Origin: [Leptolyngbya] sp. JSC-1
GTDB lineage: Bacteria > Cyanobacteriota > Cyanobacteriia > Elainellales > Elainellaceae
Assembly: GCA_000733415.1 (NCBI GenBank)
Contig: KL662191.1
Location: 640,370 to 704,369, forward strand
DNA: 64,000 nucleotides
Direction of reading: 5' to 3'
Translations under genes and position numbers: made by a program
Notes under the pieces: generated by a model
The model's input: only the letters and a program-made list of their open reading frames with translations
Database searches by the model: none
Told to the model about the DNA's origin: nothing
Shown: positions 15,450 through 24,093 of the stretch, piece after piece
Numbering within the stretch: position 1 is the first letter of the stretch
How the letters are laid out: every line of letters begins with the position of its first letter

Positions 15450-16100
15450 ATGAGCAAGGAAACTAGCGTAGGAGAGCACAAGCGGCTGTTGCTGATTGAT
15501 GACGATCCGAACTTAATTCTATTAGTCAAAGATTATTTGGAGTTTCGAGGGTACGAAGTCATTACCGCAGAAAATGGTCAAGATGCACTGGAGTTGCTGG
15601 ATAATGAGACTCCAGACATGATCATTTGCGATGTGATGATGCCGCAAATGGATGGCTACTCACTAGTTGAGAATGTCCGCAAAAATCCTCGCACAAGCTG
15701 GATTCCAGTTCTATTCCTATCCGCTAAAGGGCAGAGTCAAGATCGGGTGAAGGGACTGAATACAGGGGCTGATGTCTACATGGTGAAGCCCTTCGAACCC
15801 GAAGAATTGGTAGCTCAAGTCGAGTCCTCACTCAAGCAGGCATCGCGCCTGATTCAGCGGCAAGACAAATCTACAGAAACCACACCCAAGATTCAGGTGC
15901 CCTTTGATGTAGAGCTGACTCCCACCGAGCTGCGGGTCGTTCAGTTTGTCGCACGAGGCATGGCAAATCGGGAAATTGCTGAGGAGCTGAACGTAAGCCA
16001 ACGGACAATTGAAAGCCACGTCAGCAACATGTTGGGCAAAACTGGGCTGCATAACCGCACTGAACTAGCGCGTTGGGCGATCGAAAACAGCATGGCTTAA
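15450..16100 (+). CDS. Response regulator, REC plus LuxR-type HTH (NarL class, Ycf29-like)
   Basis: A 216-residue two-domain regulator. The receiver domain has the acidic pair DDDPN, the phospho-acceptor aspartate in MIICDVMMPQMDGY and the lysine in YMVKPFEPEEL. The C-terminal LuxR/GerE helix-turn-helix is LTPTELRVVQFVARGMANRE followed by IAEELNVSQRTIESHVSN. It resembles the Ycf29 group of cyanobacteria and plastids. No histidine kinase is adjacent. The DUF4129-DUF4350-MoxR unit starts 53 bp downstream. Confidence 0.9.
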   Translation: MSKETSVGEHKRLLLIDDDPNLILLVKDYLEFRGYEVITAENGQDALELLDNETPDMIICDVMMPQMDGYSLVENVRKNPRTSWIPVLFLSAKGQSQDRVKGLNTGADVYMVKPFEPEELVAQVESSLKQASRLIQRQDKSTETTPKIQVPFDVELTPTELRVVQFVARGMANREIAEELNVSQRTIESHVSNMLGKTGLHNRTELARWAIENSMA

Positions 16101-16152
16101 GATGATGGCTTAGGTCATGATCTAGGCGCATCGCATAGAGGACTTGTTCAAC

Positions 16153-16740
16153 TTGGCTTCTGGTACTTTTGAAAAAACCAGCCTAAGCTGGCAGCTTCAG
16201 CAGCTCTCTCAACAAGTGGGCGAGTGGTTAGAGGGTCTGCTGCCGCGTAACGCCAGTGCCCCTACTGCCGACATCCTTCAACTGCCAGAATGGTTGCTCG
16301 AGGGGCTATTTTGGCTGATGGTGATCGCCGCAATTGTGTGGGCCGGCTGGCAGCTGTACAGGCTGCTGGGTCCCTATTTAGCTGAGTTTTGGCAAGTTGA
16401 GCAGGTGGATGATCGAACGGGTGTAGCTCCGTCTCCGCAGCACACAGTTGCCGAATGGTTGCAGCAGGCCCGCCTAGCCCAGCAACAGGGCGATTATCAA
16501 ACTGCCTGTCGAGCACTCTATATGGCCAGCCTCCAGCAATTGAACGACCGCGGCATTTTGGTCCAACAGCTTAGCCGCACCGATGGGGAGTATCTCGATT
16601 TTCTGCAACTGCAAAACCTACCTCGGCCCTACCAGGTGTTAATCCAGACCCACGAGCGCCTCTGGTTTGATCAGGTCACTGCGTCTGCCGACACCTACGA
16701 ACGCTGTTGGCAAGCCTATCAGGAGATTGAGCGGTCATGA
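16153..16740 (+). CDS. DUF4129 domain-containing membrane protein
   Basis: A protein of about 195 residues with one membrane segment (LEGLFWLMVIAAIVWAGWQL) followed by a soluble helical region typical of DUF4129 (TVAEWLQQARLAQQQGDYQT, then ACRALYMASLQQLNDRGIL). I place the start at TTG 16153 (MASGTFEKTSLSWQ), because the GAGGA at 16138 is well spaced for it; TTG 16144 is the longest frame. Its TGA overlaps the ATG of the DUF4350 gene, so the two are co-translated. In other bacteria DUF4129 proteins sit with MoxR ATPases and transglutaminase-like genes. The role is unknown. Confidence 0.82.
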   Translation: MASGTFEKTSLSWQLQQLSQQVGEWLEGLLPRNASAPTADILQLPEWLLEGLFWLMVIAAIVWAGWQLYRLLGPYLAEFWQVEQVDDRTGVAPSPQHTVAEWLQQARLAQQQGDYQTACRALYMASLQQLNDRGILVQQLSRTDGEYLDFLQLQNLPRPYQVLIQTHERLWFDQVTASADTYERCWQAYQEIERS

Positions 16741-17939
16741 ACTGGAAAAACCGCTGGCTCTGGGTTGGCCTTCTGGTGCTACTGGCGATGATCCTGCTGA
16801 GCATCTTGGCCGCACCCCGTTCCTCATCGCTGCAACAAGGCTCTACCTATAGTCGTGCTCCCAGTGGCTATGGAGCCTGGTATGCCTACATGGAACAGCA
16901 AAACCTGCCTGTTCAGCGCTGGCAGCATCCGCTGGAGGAGTTGCTTCAAGCTCAACCTCCAGTAAAGCAAATCAGCACTTGGCATTTCTCTGAGGGTAAA
17001 GCAGAGAGTGGCTTAATGGCCCAAGCTCCACTCCCATCCATCACCTTGGTTCGCATTAGCAGTGACCACAGGATGCTGGGAGGGTTTGACGAAGATTGGA
17101 TTCGCCAGGGCAATCAGCTGGTTTTGCTTGGGGTGAGAACGGGTGTCACAAAGGCTCCTTTTCGTTCGGCTATCGCCAGTCCGGTCGGTGCAGTCAAAGT
17201 TGAAACTACCCGGCGATATAATCAGGCGGACAATGGCCGGGAGCGTTCAACCATTCAGCCCCAATTAGTTCAGCCTCGATTAAACGATGCCTACGGCGCA
17301 GTTGTTTGGGAGCGGCAAATTGGTGAGGGGCGTGTGCTCTACAGCGCTACTCCCTATCTAGCCGCCAACGCTTATCAAGACGAACCCGGCAACTTTAAAT
17401 TTCTGGCCGAGCTGGTTTCTAACCCCGGCTATCCGATCTATATCGATGAATATCTGCACGGCTATAAAGATCAAGAAGTAATTGCCGAGGCAGGTACAGA
17501 GAGTTTAGCTAGCTACCTCGCCAAGACTCCACTGGTGCTGCTGCCAATCCAGGCGGCGGTCTTGCTACTGGTGTTGATCTGGGGCCATCGACGGCTGGGA
17601 CCACCGAAGCGGCTTGTAGAGCCAACGCTCGATAACAGCGAGGCTTATGTTCAAGCCCTGAGCCGTGTTCTACAAAAGGCAAATTGCAGCGATTTTGTAG
17701 TTCAGACCATCGGTAAGGCCGAACAATTCAGGCTACAGCGGGCACTTGGACTCGGCAGCAAACCAGTTGAGCCACAAACTTTAGTTGAGGCTTGGGTGCA
17801 GCAGACCGGACAGCCCGCAACTGAACTAGAGGCTGTCCTGGCCCCCCTAAACCAATCGCGCCGCTTAAGCAATCGAGAACTGCTGCTATGGCTGGAGAAC
17901 CTGCAAACTCTCCATCGTCAGTTAAACAGCGTCAGTTAA
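16737..17939 (+). CDS. DUF4350 domain-containing membrane protein
   Basis: A 400-residue protein with an N-terminal membrane anchor (WLWVGLLVLLAMILLSILAA), a large extracytoplasmic domain with GGFDEDWIRQGNQLVLLG, and a second membrane segment (LVLLPIQAAVLLLVLIWGHR) followed by a cytoplasmic helical tail. This matches DUF4350, usually encoded next to a MoxR AAA+ ATPase, as here. The start overlaps the previous gene by 4 bp. The C-terminus and stop codon lie inside a 14-bp tandem repeat. Function unknown. Confidence 0.82.
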   Translation: MNWKNRWLWVGLLVLLAMILLSILAAPRSSSLQQGSTYSRAPSGYGAWYAYMEQQNLPVQRWQHPLEELLQAQPPVKQISTWHFSEGKAESGLMAQAPLPSITLVRISSDHRMLGGFDEDWIRQGNQLVLLGVRTGVTKAPFRSAIASPVGAVKVETTRRYNQADNGRERSTIQPQLVQPRLNDAYGAVVWERQIGEGRVLYSATPYLAANAYQDEPGNFKFLAELVSNPGYPIYIDEYLHGYKDQEVIAEAGTESLASYLAKTPLVLLPIQAAVLLLVLIWGHRRLGPPKRLVEPTLDNSEAYVQALSRVLQKANCSDFVVQTIGKAEQFRLQRALGLGSKPVEPQTLVEAWVQQTGQPATELEAVLAPLNQSRRLSNRELLLWLENLQTLHRQLNSVS

Positions 17940-17954
17940 ACAGCGTCAGTTAAA
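17917..17954. repeat. 14-bp tandem repeat over the DUF4350 stop codon
   Basis: GTCAGTTAAACAGC occurs at 17917-17930 and 17931-17944, with a partial third copy (GTCAGTTAAA) at 17945-17954. The gene's TAA stop is inside the second copy. Confidence 0.88.
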
Positions 17955-17986
17955 GTAGTGCTGATATCACATGCTGATCTGGGACC

Positions 17987-18031
17987 TCTTCTGACTTCTG
18001 ACTTCTGACTCCTGACTCCTGACTCCTAATT
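17987..18031. repeat. Heptanucleotide repeat (CTTCTGA/CTCCTGA), intergenic
   Basis: About six tandem heptamers of the CTTCTGA and CTCCTGA types lie between the DUF4350 and MoxR genes. Similar units recur near 54180-54215 and 63678-63700. Confidence 0.88.
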
Positions 18032-18064
18032 CAGCAGTACCAACTCATCGTATCCCATACCACC

Positions 18065-19015
18065 GTGAGCGAAATCCAACCCGTTTTTACCCAACTTGCT
18101 AAAGCGTTGAGCCAAATCGTCGTGGGTCAACCTGCCCTTGTGCAAAACTTAATCGTGGCCTTGCTTTCCGGCGGGCATGTGATTTTAGAAGGGGTGCCGG
18201 GTACTGGAAAAACCCTGACAGTCAAGGCTCTATCGCGACTGGTGCAGGCCGAGTTTCGTCGGATCCAGCTGACGCCAGATGTATTGCCGTCGGACATCCT
18301 GGGCACCAATATTTTCGATTTCAATACCCGCACGTTCACACTCAAAAAAGGTCCCGTGTTTACGCAAATTCTGCTAGCCGATGAGATCAACCGCACGCCG
18401 CCTAAAACCCAGGCTGCTCTACTCGAAGCTATGGAAGAACAGCAGGTAACGCTGGACGGAGAAAGCCTGCTGCTGCCCAATTTGTTTTGGGTGATCGCTA
18501 CCCAAAATTCCCTAGAGTTTGAAGGCACCTATCCACTGCCAGAAGCCCAGCTCGATCGGTTCCTTTTCAAGCTAGTGGTGGACTACCCAGATGCCCAATC
18601 CGAACGACAGATGCTGTTGAATGCCCAGGCCGGTTTGCAAACTAAACGCCTCGATCTAGAGAAACTGCGGCCCATTGCCACGGTGGAGCAGATCCTGCTA
18701 GCGCGTCAGGCAGTGCGGTCAGTGCGAGTGACAGAGGCATTGCTGGATTATCTGCTAGCTCTGGTGCAGCGGACACGTCAACATCCAGATTTAGCATTAG
18801 GAGCTTCACCTCGCTCGGCTGTGGCTTGGCTCCAGGCGAGTAAGGCTAACGCTTGGCTATCAGAGCGGGACTATGTCACCCCCGATGATATTAAAGCCAC
18901 TGCCTTTCCCCTATTGCGACATCGTTTGATTCTGCGTCCAGAAGCGCAATTGGATGGACTAACAATGGATGGTGTGATTAGCGCCTTGTTAGGACAGGTT
19001 GCAGTACCGCGATAG
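18065..19015 (+). CDS. MoxR-family AAA+ ATPase
   Basis: A 316-residue MoxR-type ATPase. GVPGTGKT (43-50) is Walker A, ILLADEINRTPPKTQAALLE contains Walker B and the sensor-linked helix, and IATQNSLEFEGTYPLPEAQL and DRFLFKL are MoxR hallmarks. The lid domain follows, with GASPRSAVAWLQASKANAW. MoxR proteins act as chaperone-like remodellers, usually for a VWA or DUF58 partner. No DUF58 or VWA gene is adjacent; DUF4129 and DUF4350 genes lie upstream. The GTG start has only weak upstream signals. Confidence 0.93.
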   Translation: MSEIQPVFTQLAKALSQIVVGQPALVQNLIVALLSGGHVILEGVPGTGKTLTVKALSRLVQAEFRRIQLTPDVLPSDILGTNIFDFNTRTFTLKKGPVFTQILLADEINRTPPKTQAALLEAMEEQQVTLDGESLLLPNLFWVIATQNSLEFEGTYPLPEAQLDRFLFKLVVDYPDAQSERQMLLNAQAGLQTKRLDLEKLRPIATVEQILLARQAVRSVRVTEALLDYLLALVQRTRQHPDLALGASPRSAVAWLQASKANAWLSERDYVTPDDIKATAFPLLRHRLILRPEAQLDGLTMDGVISALLGQVAVPR

Positions 19016-19123
19016 GCCAACCTGCTCTGGTTAAGATTGAGTTATTCTATTGCAGCGTTAACTCGAGACCCACCCTTCCATACTTCCAGCATTTGCAGGT
19101 ATAGGTATTAGGAATCTTTAGTC

Positions 19124-19582
19124 ATGGCATCTAACGTAAACGTAAAGCTAGCCTTGTATGACATTGACTACCAACTGTGGCTGGAGCAGACTGTCGCACA
19201 GTTGAAAGCGCAAGACTTCAACAGTCTTGACCTAGATAACTTAATCGAGGAGATCGAGAGTTTGGGGAAAAGCGACAAGCGGGCGATTTCCAGCTACCTG
19301 ATGCGGCTATGTGAACATTTCCTCAAACTTGGCTATTGGGAATCAGAACGCGAAACCTACTTCAGAGGTTGGAAATTAGAGGTGGCAAACTTCCGCCTAC
19401 AAATTCAGGTCATCCTTCGGGACAGCCCCAGCCTCAAAAACTACATGCATGATCACTTTTTACGCGAATACCGCAATGGTAGAAAGCTTTTTCTGAATGC
19501 GAGTGAACTGGATACCATACTGATTCCAGCAGAACCTTGGTTTACTTTAGAGCAAGCCCTAGACGAAGACTGGCTCCCTTAA
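19124..19582 (+). CDS. DUF29 domain-containing protein
   Basis: A 152-residue DUF29 protein, a family expanded in cyanobacteria. The opening YDIDYQLWLEQTVAQLKAQD, then LDLDNLIEEIESLGKSDKRA and LMRLCEHFLKLGYW are the characteristic blocks. It is predicted helical and cytoplasmic. Function is unknown. It is a single gene between MoxR and the convergent pckA. Confidence 0.9.
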   Translation: MASNVNVKLALYDIDYQLWLEQTVAQLKAQDFNSLDLDNLIEEIESLGKSDKRAISSYLMRLCEHFLKLGYWESERETYFRGWKLEVANFRLQIQVILRDSPSLKNYMHDHFLREYRNGRKLFLNASELDTILIPAEPWFTLEQALDEDWLP

Positions 19583-19594
19583 AATCTCGAACTG

Positions 19595-21304
19595 TTAAGC
19601 ATCACTAATGGGTGCAGCTGCAGCAATTTCAGGGCTAACGGTGGTGAATTGGGCAAAGTTTTTGGCAAAACTGCGGGCTAGGGCAATCGCCTGCTGGTCA
19701 TAGGCAGCTGGGTCGCTCCAGGTTAGTTTTGGATCTAGGACATGGGAAGGGACACCGGGTACCGACGTAGGAACCAGCATTTTGAAAATCGGATGGGGCT
19801 GATAGCTGACCTGCTCCAGTTCACCATTGAGCGCCGCTGCCACCATCGCTCGCGTATAGGCAATCGCAATTCGGTTGCCCACGCCGTAGCCGCCGCCGGA
19901 CCAGCCGGTATTGATCAGAAACACCCGTGTTTGAGGATGCTGTTGCAGCCGTTGCCCCAGCATTTCGGCATACACTACCGGCGACAAGGGAAAAAAGCAC
20001 TGACCGAAGCAGGCCGAAAATGTCGCTTGCGGGGTAGTGATGCCGCGTTCGGTTCCGGCTAGTTTGCTGGTGTAGCCCGATAAAAAGTGGTACATGGCTT
20101 GAGCTGTGGTGAGGCGGGCAATCGGAGGCAACACGCCAAAAGCATCAGCAGTCAGGAAAATAATCGTTTTGGGATGGGCACCCACTCCGGATCGCTCGCA
20201 GTTGGGAATATGTTCTAGCGGATAGGCAGCTCTGGTATTCTCGGTGAGTTGCCCATTGTCATAATCGGGTACGCGCGTTACCGGATCGAGAATGACGTTC
20301 TCCAGCAAGGCTCCAAACGTGAGGGCCGACCAGATTTGCGGCTCGTGCTGCTGGGAAAGGTGAATTGTTTTGGCATAGCAGCCGCCCTCGAAATTAAAAA
20401 TACCGTCATCAGACCAACCATGTTCGTCATCACCGATCAGCCGCCGCTCTCCATCGACTGACAAGCTGGTTTTGCCAGTGCCTGACAGCCCAAAGAAGAG
20501 AGCCGTATCGCCCTTGTCACCTACATTGGCTGCACTGTGCATCGGCAGGACACCCCGCTTGGTCATGTGGTAGTTGAGCAACGAGAACACCGATTTTTTA
20601 ATTTCTCCAGCATAGCGAGAGCCGCCGATCAGCACGATTCTTTTTGAGAGATGCAGAATGATAAACGCTTCGCTGTGTAGACCATCGAGTTCAGGATTTC
20701 CCTGTAAACCGGGTAGGGCAATTACCGTAAAGTCGGGTCGGTGCTGCTGCAATTCTGGAGCAGAAGGGCGCAAAAAGAGTTGATGAGCAAACAGGTTTTG
20801 GAACGCAAATTCATTGATCACCCGCACACCAAAGCGGTAGTTGGGATCGGCTCCGGCGTAACCATCGAAGACATAGAGATCCCGTCCTGCCACATAGGTT
20901 AGTGCTCGCTGGTAGAGCCGCTCAAACGTAGCTTCTGAAATGGGCACGTTGTGTTGATTCCAATCCACTTCGGCGCTGACAGTAGGCTCATTGACAATAA
21001 ACCGATCCTTTGGTGAACGTCCCGTATATTTACCAGTTTCTACACAGAGGGCACCGCTATTGCTGAGTTGGCCTTCGCCGCGTCGCAACGCATGCTCTAC
21101 CAAGGCAGGCACCGCCAGATTACGATACACCTGCCCCAGATTTTTCATCCCCAGCGCTAGCAAACTGGCAGAGACGGACGGATCTACCCCCAAGTTGGTA
21201 GGATTGCTGACGGAATCGCTACCAGCCAATTCATCCTTCAGCCGAGATGACACCGATGCGGCACGAGACTGGGAATGATTCACTCGCGGATTGAGAGCTG
21301 TCAT
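19595..21304 (-). CDS. pckA: Phosphoenolpyruvate carboxykinase (ATP)
   Basis: Converts oxaloacetate and ATP to phosphoenolpyruvate and CO2. The 569-residue protein has the P-loop GLSGTGKTSLS, the kinase-2 motif IGDDEHGW, the substrate motif GRSPKDRFIV and the RGEGQLSNSGALCV region, all of the ATP-dependent class. The first ~35 residues are a low-complexity extension. I start at ATG 21304 because GGAGG lies 7 bp upstream; TTG 21319 is less likely. A long leader of about 500 bp precedes it. Many cyanobacteria rely on PEP carboxylase without this enzyme, so its presence hints at particular C4 metabolism. Confidence 0.95.
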   Translation of the reverse strand: MTALNPRVNHSQSRAASVSSRLKDELAGSDSVSNPTNLGVDPSVSASLLALGMKNLGQVYRNLAVPALVEHALRRGEGQLSNSGALCVETGKYTGRSPKDRFIVNEPTVSAEVDWNQHNVPISEATFERLYQRALTYVAGRDLYVFDGYAGADPNYRFGVRVINEFAFQNLFAHQLFLRPSAPELQQHRPDFTVIALPGLQGNPELDGLHSEAFIILHLSKRIVLIGGSRYAGEIKKSVFSLLNYHMTKRGVLPMHSAANVGDKGDTALFFGLSGTGKTSLSVDGERRLIGDDEHGWSDDGIFNFEGGCYAKTIHLSQQHEPQIWSALTFGALLENVILDPVTRVPDYDNGQLTENTRAAYPLEHIPNCERSGVGAHPKTIIFLTADAFGVLPPIARLTTAQAMYHFLSGYTSKLAGTERGITTPQATFSACFGQCFFPLSPVVYAEMLGQRLQQHPQTRVFLINTGWSGGGYGVGNRIAIAYTRAMVAAALNGELEQVSYQPHPIFKMLVPTSVPGVPSHVLDPKLTWSDPAAYDQQAIALARSFAKNFAQFTTVSPEIAAAAPISDA

Positions 21305-21885
21305 GCTTAAAACCTCCAATGGCTACAATCTCCCACGGTTGGGCAATAGACCTCTTGCAGGTGTCCTCTGGGGCAATAGGACGTTCAGATCAGTTCAGAT
21401 TAGTTGCTGATCAGATTTCAGATTACAGATCAGATTAAGCGGTGCGTATTTCAGAAAAGCAGAAGTCTGATGAAGGGAGTGAAATTGAACGACACAGGTA
21501 GAATTACAAATTAAGGTAGCCTCGAATGATAGACTGAACAATAGCCTGATTACAGTCTACGCATATACTCTAGCGAACTCCTCAGGCTATATTGCTGGCA
21601 TAGTCTAAATTGAACAGCCTGTAACGAACCGCTCAAATCAAACCAGCCAGAATCAAACCATTTGAGTAAATTGAGTCAAACAATTTGAATTTGAGCCAGC
21701 CTAAGCTATTCAACCAGTAGCTCAACCAGGCTAATTATGTCAGCCCATCAATCTAAAAACACCTCTCCGTACATTCTAGAGCGTTCAAATTTGCGCTAGG
21801 GCAATTGACATAAAATGCAATCTATGTTCCAGAGTGCTCTGGGCGATGCAGAAGGAATGCTTCATTCTTCTTCACGTTCACCACT
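21305..21885. other. Intergenic region with simple repeats
   Basis: A 581-bp gap upstream of pckA and beyond the 3' end of the LCP gene. At 21386-21440 it holds overlapping copies of CAGATCAG and GATTACAGATCAGATT type words. From 21640 to 21735 it is rich in TTTGAGT and CAACCAG words. No coding frame or RNA gene is recognised. Confidence 0.5.
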
Positions 21886-23565
21886 TCACTGAGCCATCGG
21901 TAATGGTTCAGATTCAGAAGATTGAAGTTCGGGGGATGCAGTCGGAATGGGTGCTGGACTATCCGCTGCGGGGAATTCTGGCACAGCAGGCTGAGGCGGG
22001 GGGAGAGTTGATTCTACGGCGTCGATGGGCACTGGACCAGCAGACGCGGGCGATGGAGCAATAGGAGCTTCATCGAATGCGGCCGGAGTTTCAGGAGAAC
22101 TTGCAGGCAGCGGTGTGGGTTCAGGCTCAGGTATCCCTAATTCATTGGCAGGGGCTGGCACGGGTGCAGTCGGTGGTTCAGTGACAGCAAGGGCATCGTT
22201 CCCCAAGCGAATCGTAATGTCTGAATCAAGGCTGCCGGTGCTTTCAACTAGCACCTCACCGTATCCCAGGGATTGTTGAATCGCATGTGCCTTGTCAGCA
22301 TCCCCTTGTTGGGCAATGATGCGAGTCACGGCTAATGGTTCAGTCCAGGGTTGATCCACAAAAATATCGCCATATCCCTGGCTGCCCAGAGAGTTGATCA
22401 GCTTCTCAACAACTCCAGCCTCGTTAGTGCTGTCCTGAATCGCAATTGTCAAGTGATCGGAAGCCTCGGGGGGAGCAAAATTAGCTACTGCCACACCAAA
22501 ATATTGCCGCACCATAGACTCAATTTGGGCTTGATTAGGCAACCAGTAGCTCGCAGCAAATTCACTGCCAGAAAAACTGCCAGGTAGCATCAGCATTTGC
22601 ATGTTAGAGCGATCGATCTGGGAGGCAAAGCCGGCCAACGCAATTAGTTCTTCCACACTCAGGTTGGTATCTAAATTGGACTGCACCACTGAGAGAATTT
22701 GGGGCAGACGAGCTAGGGTAGATGGTTTCAGGGCCTGTTCTCGCATGGCTCGCAGAAACATTTGCTGCCGCTGCACCCGGCCAATATCGCCATAGGCGTC
22801 ATAGCGAAACCGCAAAAACTGAACTGCCTGAGCGCCATTCAGATGCTGTTTTCCCTGCTTCAGGTTGATATAGAGGTGCTGACTGTCATCCTGGTATTTC
22901 ATGTCCTGCGGCACATAGACCGTGATGCCACCCAGCGCGTCGATCAGTTTTTCCACACCCAACACATTGATGCGTACATAGCGATCGATGCCCACACCGC
23001 CCAGCAAATCACTCGTAGAGCGAGCGGCCAACGCCGGACCGCCCAGCACATTTGCCTCGTTGATTTTCGTCACGCCAGCGCCGTCGATGTAGGTCCGGGT
23101 ATCTCGCGGTACCGACAGAACTACAAGCTGTTGATTGGCTGGATTAAACCGCAGCAGCAGCATACTGTCGGTCAAGCCTTTGAGGGAGTTGATCGTCGCG
23201 TGATAGCCCAAGCCCTGGGCTTCCGGTGGCGGATCATCCACATCTGTAGCCAACACCTTGACGCCCAAAACCAGGATGTTTACCGGACGGGTTAGCTGCG
23301 GCAAGCGGAAATTCATGCCGGTCGAGATGTCCTTCTTGTTGAACACCTCGGATTCTTCTGCCGTTAGCTCAGTCTGCATCAGAGGGGTACCGGCAATAGC
23401 AACGGCTAGGAGTGCGCCTGCTGAAGCAGATAGGGCGGCCACACCGCAGAGTCCCAGTCCTAACCCCAACCAGCGCCACTTTCTAGAGCGACTAGAACGT
23501 GGCGGCGAAGCTGAAGGACTGGAGAAGGAGCTACGACTATTAGTAGTGGACACTAACTTCCTCAC
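21886..23565 (-). CDS. LytR-CpsA-Psr (LCP) family protein with LytR C-terminal domain
   Basis: A 559-residue envelope enzyme. A serine/arginine-rich cytoplasmic start is followed by one membrane helix (WLGLGLGLCGVAALSASAG). The LCP catalytic domain has VLSVPRDTRTYIDG and the arginine motif FLRFRYDAYGDIGRVQRQQM. A LytR_C domain follows, then a proline/alanine-rich tail of about 100 residues. LCP proteins transfer lipid-linked glycopolymers to peptidoglycan. A paralogue with the same domain order is at 45402-46835. The proline-rich tail may span peptidoglycan. Confidence 0.92.
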   Translation of the reverse strand: MRKLVSTTNSRSSFSSPSASPPRSSRSRKWRWLGLGLGLCGVAALSASAGALLAVAIAGTPLMQTELTAEESEVFNKKDISTGMNFRLPQLTRPVNILVLGVKVLATDVDDPPPEAQGLGYHATINSLKGLTDSMLLLRFNPANQQLVVLSVPRDTRTYIDGAGVTKINEANVLGGPALAARSTSDLLGGVGIDRYVRINVLGVEKLIDALGGITVYVPQDMKYQDDSQHLYINLKQGKQHLNGAQAVQFLRFRYDAYGDIGRVQRQQMFLRAMREQALKPSTLARLPQILSVVQSNLDTNLSVEELIALAGFASQIDRSNMQMLMLPGSFSGSEFAASYWLPNQAQIESMVRQYFGVAVANFAPPEASDHLTIAIQDSTNEAGVVEKLINSLGSQGYGDIFVDQPWTEPLAVTRIIAQQGDADKAHAIQQSLGYGEVLVESTGSLDSDITIRLGNDALAVTEPPTAPVPAPANELGIPEPEPTPLPASSPETPAAFDEAPIAPSPASAGPVPIDAVESTLPPPQPAVPEFPAADSPAPIPTASPELQSSESEPLPMAQ

Positions 23566-23679
23566 ACGCTAGATATAGAGGTGGAACCTGAGTCAATTTA
23601 ATATAGTCGCTTTAACAGCAAAATTCACTAGTTTTCCCACCTTGACAGAAAATTATTTAGTAGCACCCTCAATCAAACT

Positions 23680-24051
23680 TCAGGGCAGTCGATCACCCAA
23701 CTGGCTCATCCCCGGTAATCTAAGGGATTTTCGCTGCCACAGACGCACCATCAGCCAGAGATTAACAAGAAAATAGCCAGAAGTCAGTAGGCTCGACAGA
23801 ATTAGTAACGAAACAGTCGAAGCCATCGATGTACCCTCAGCCAACTGTGCCCCGGCTCCCAACAGCAAATAGCCCAGCACCCAAGCCGTCGTTAAGCTGA
23901 CCACCAAGCGGCTGGCATTGCGCTGCTCTAAACTGCCTTGCTGACGATACAGCGTCCAGAGGGCAGGCAAAAAGCCAATCACCGGGATCAGGTAGACAAA
24001 AATTTGCAGCCGTTCCAGGTCGCGTTCTTTGTAGGGGTCGGGTGTGGGCAT
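23680..24051 (-). CDS. Small conserved membrane protein
   Basis: A 123-residue protein with a charged N-terminus (PDPYKERDLERLQ) and three hydrophobic segments: IFVYLIPVIGFLPALWTLY, LVVSLTTAWVLGYLLLGAGA and VSLLILSSLLTSGYFLVNLW. I recognise no named domain; such proteins are common in cyanobacteria. It lies 42 bp downstream of the serpin gene on the same strand and may share its transcript. Function unknown. Confidence 0.75.
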   Translation of the reverse strand: MPTPDPYKERDLERLQIFVYLIPVIGFLPALWTLYRQQGSLEQRNASRLVVSLTTAWVLGYLLLGAGAQLAEGTSMASTVSLLILSSLLTSGYFLVNLWLMVRLWQRKSLRLPGMSQLGDRLP

Positions 24052-24093
24052 GGCCGAGGACAGAAAAGCAGATGGACAAACAAGATTGTTACC

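Noticed and set aside
19742..20062. Plus-strand ORFs inside pckA, and similar antisense frames throughout the window
   Set aside because: They are shadows of well-supported genes on the opposite strand, with no motifs of their own.
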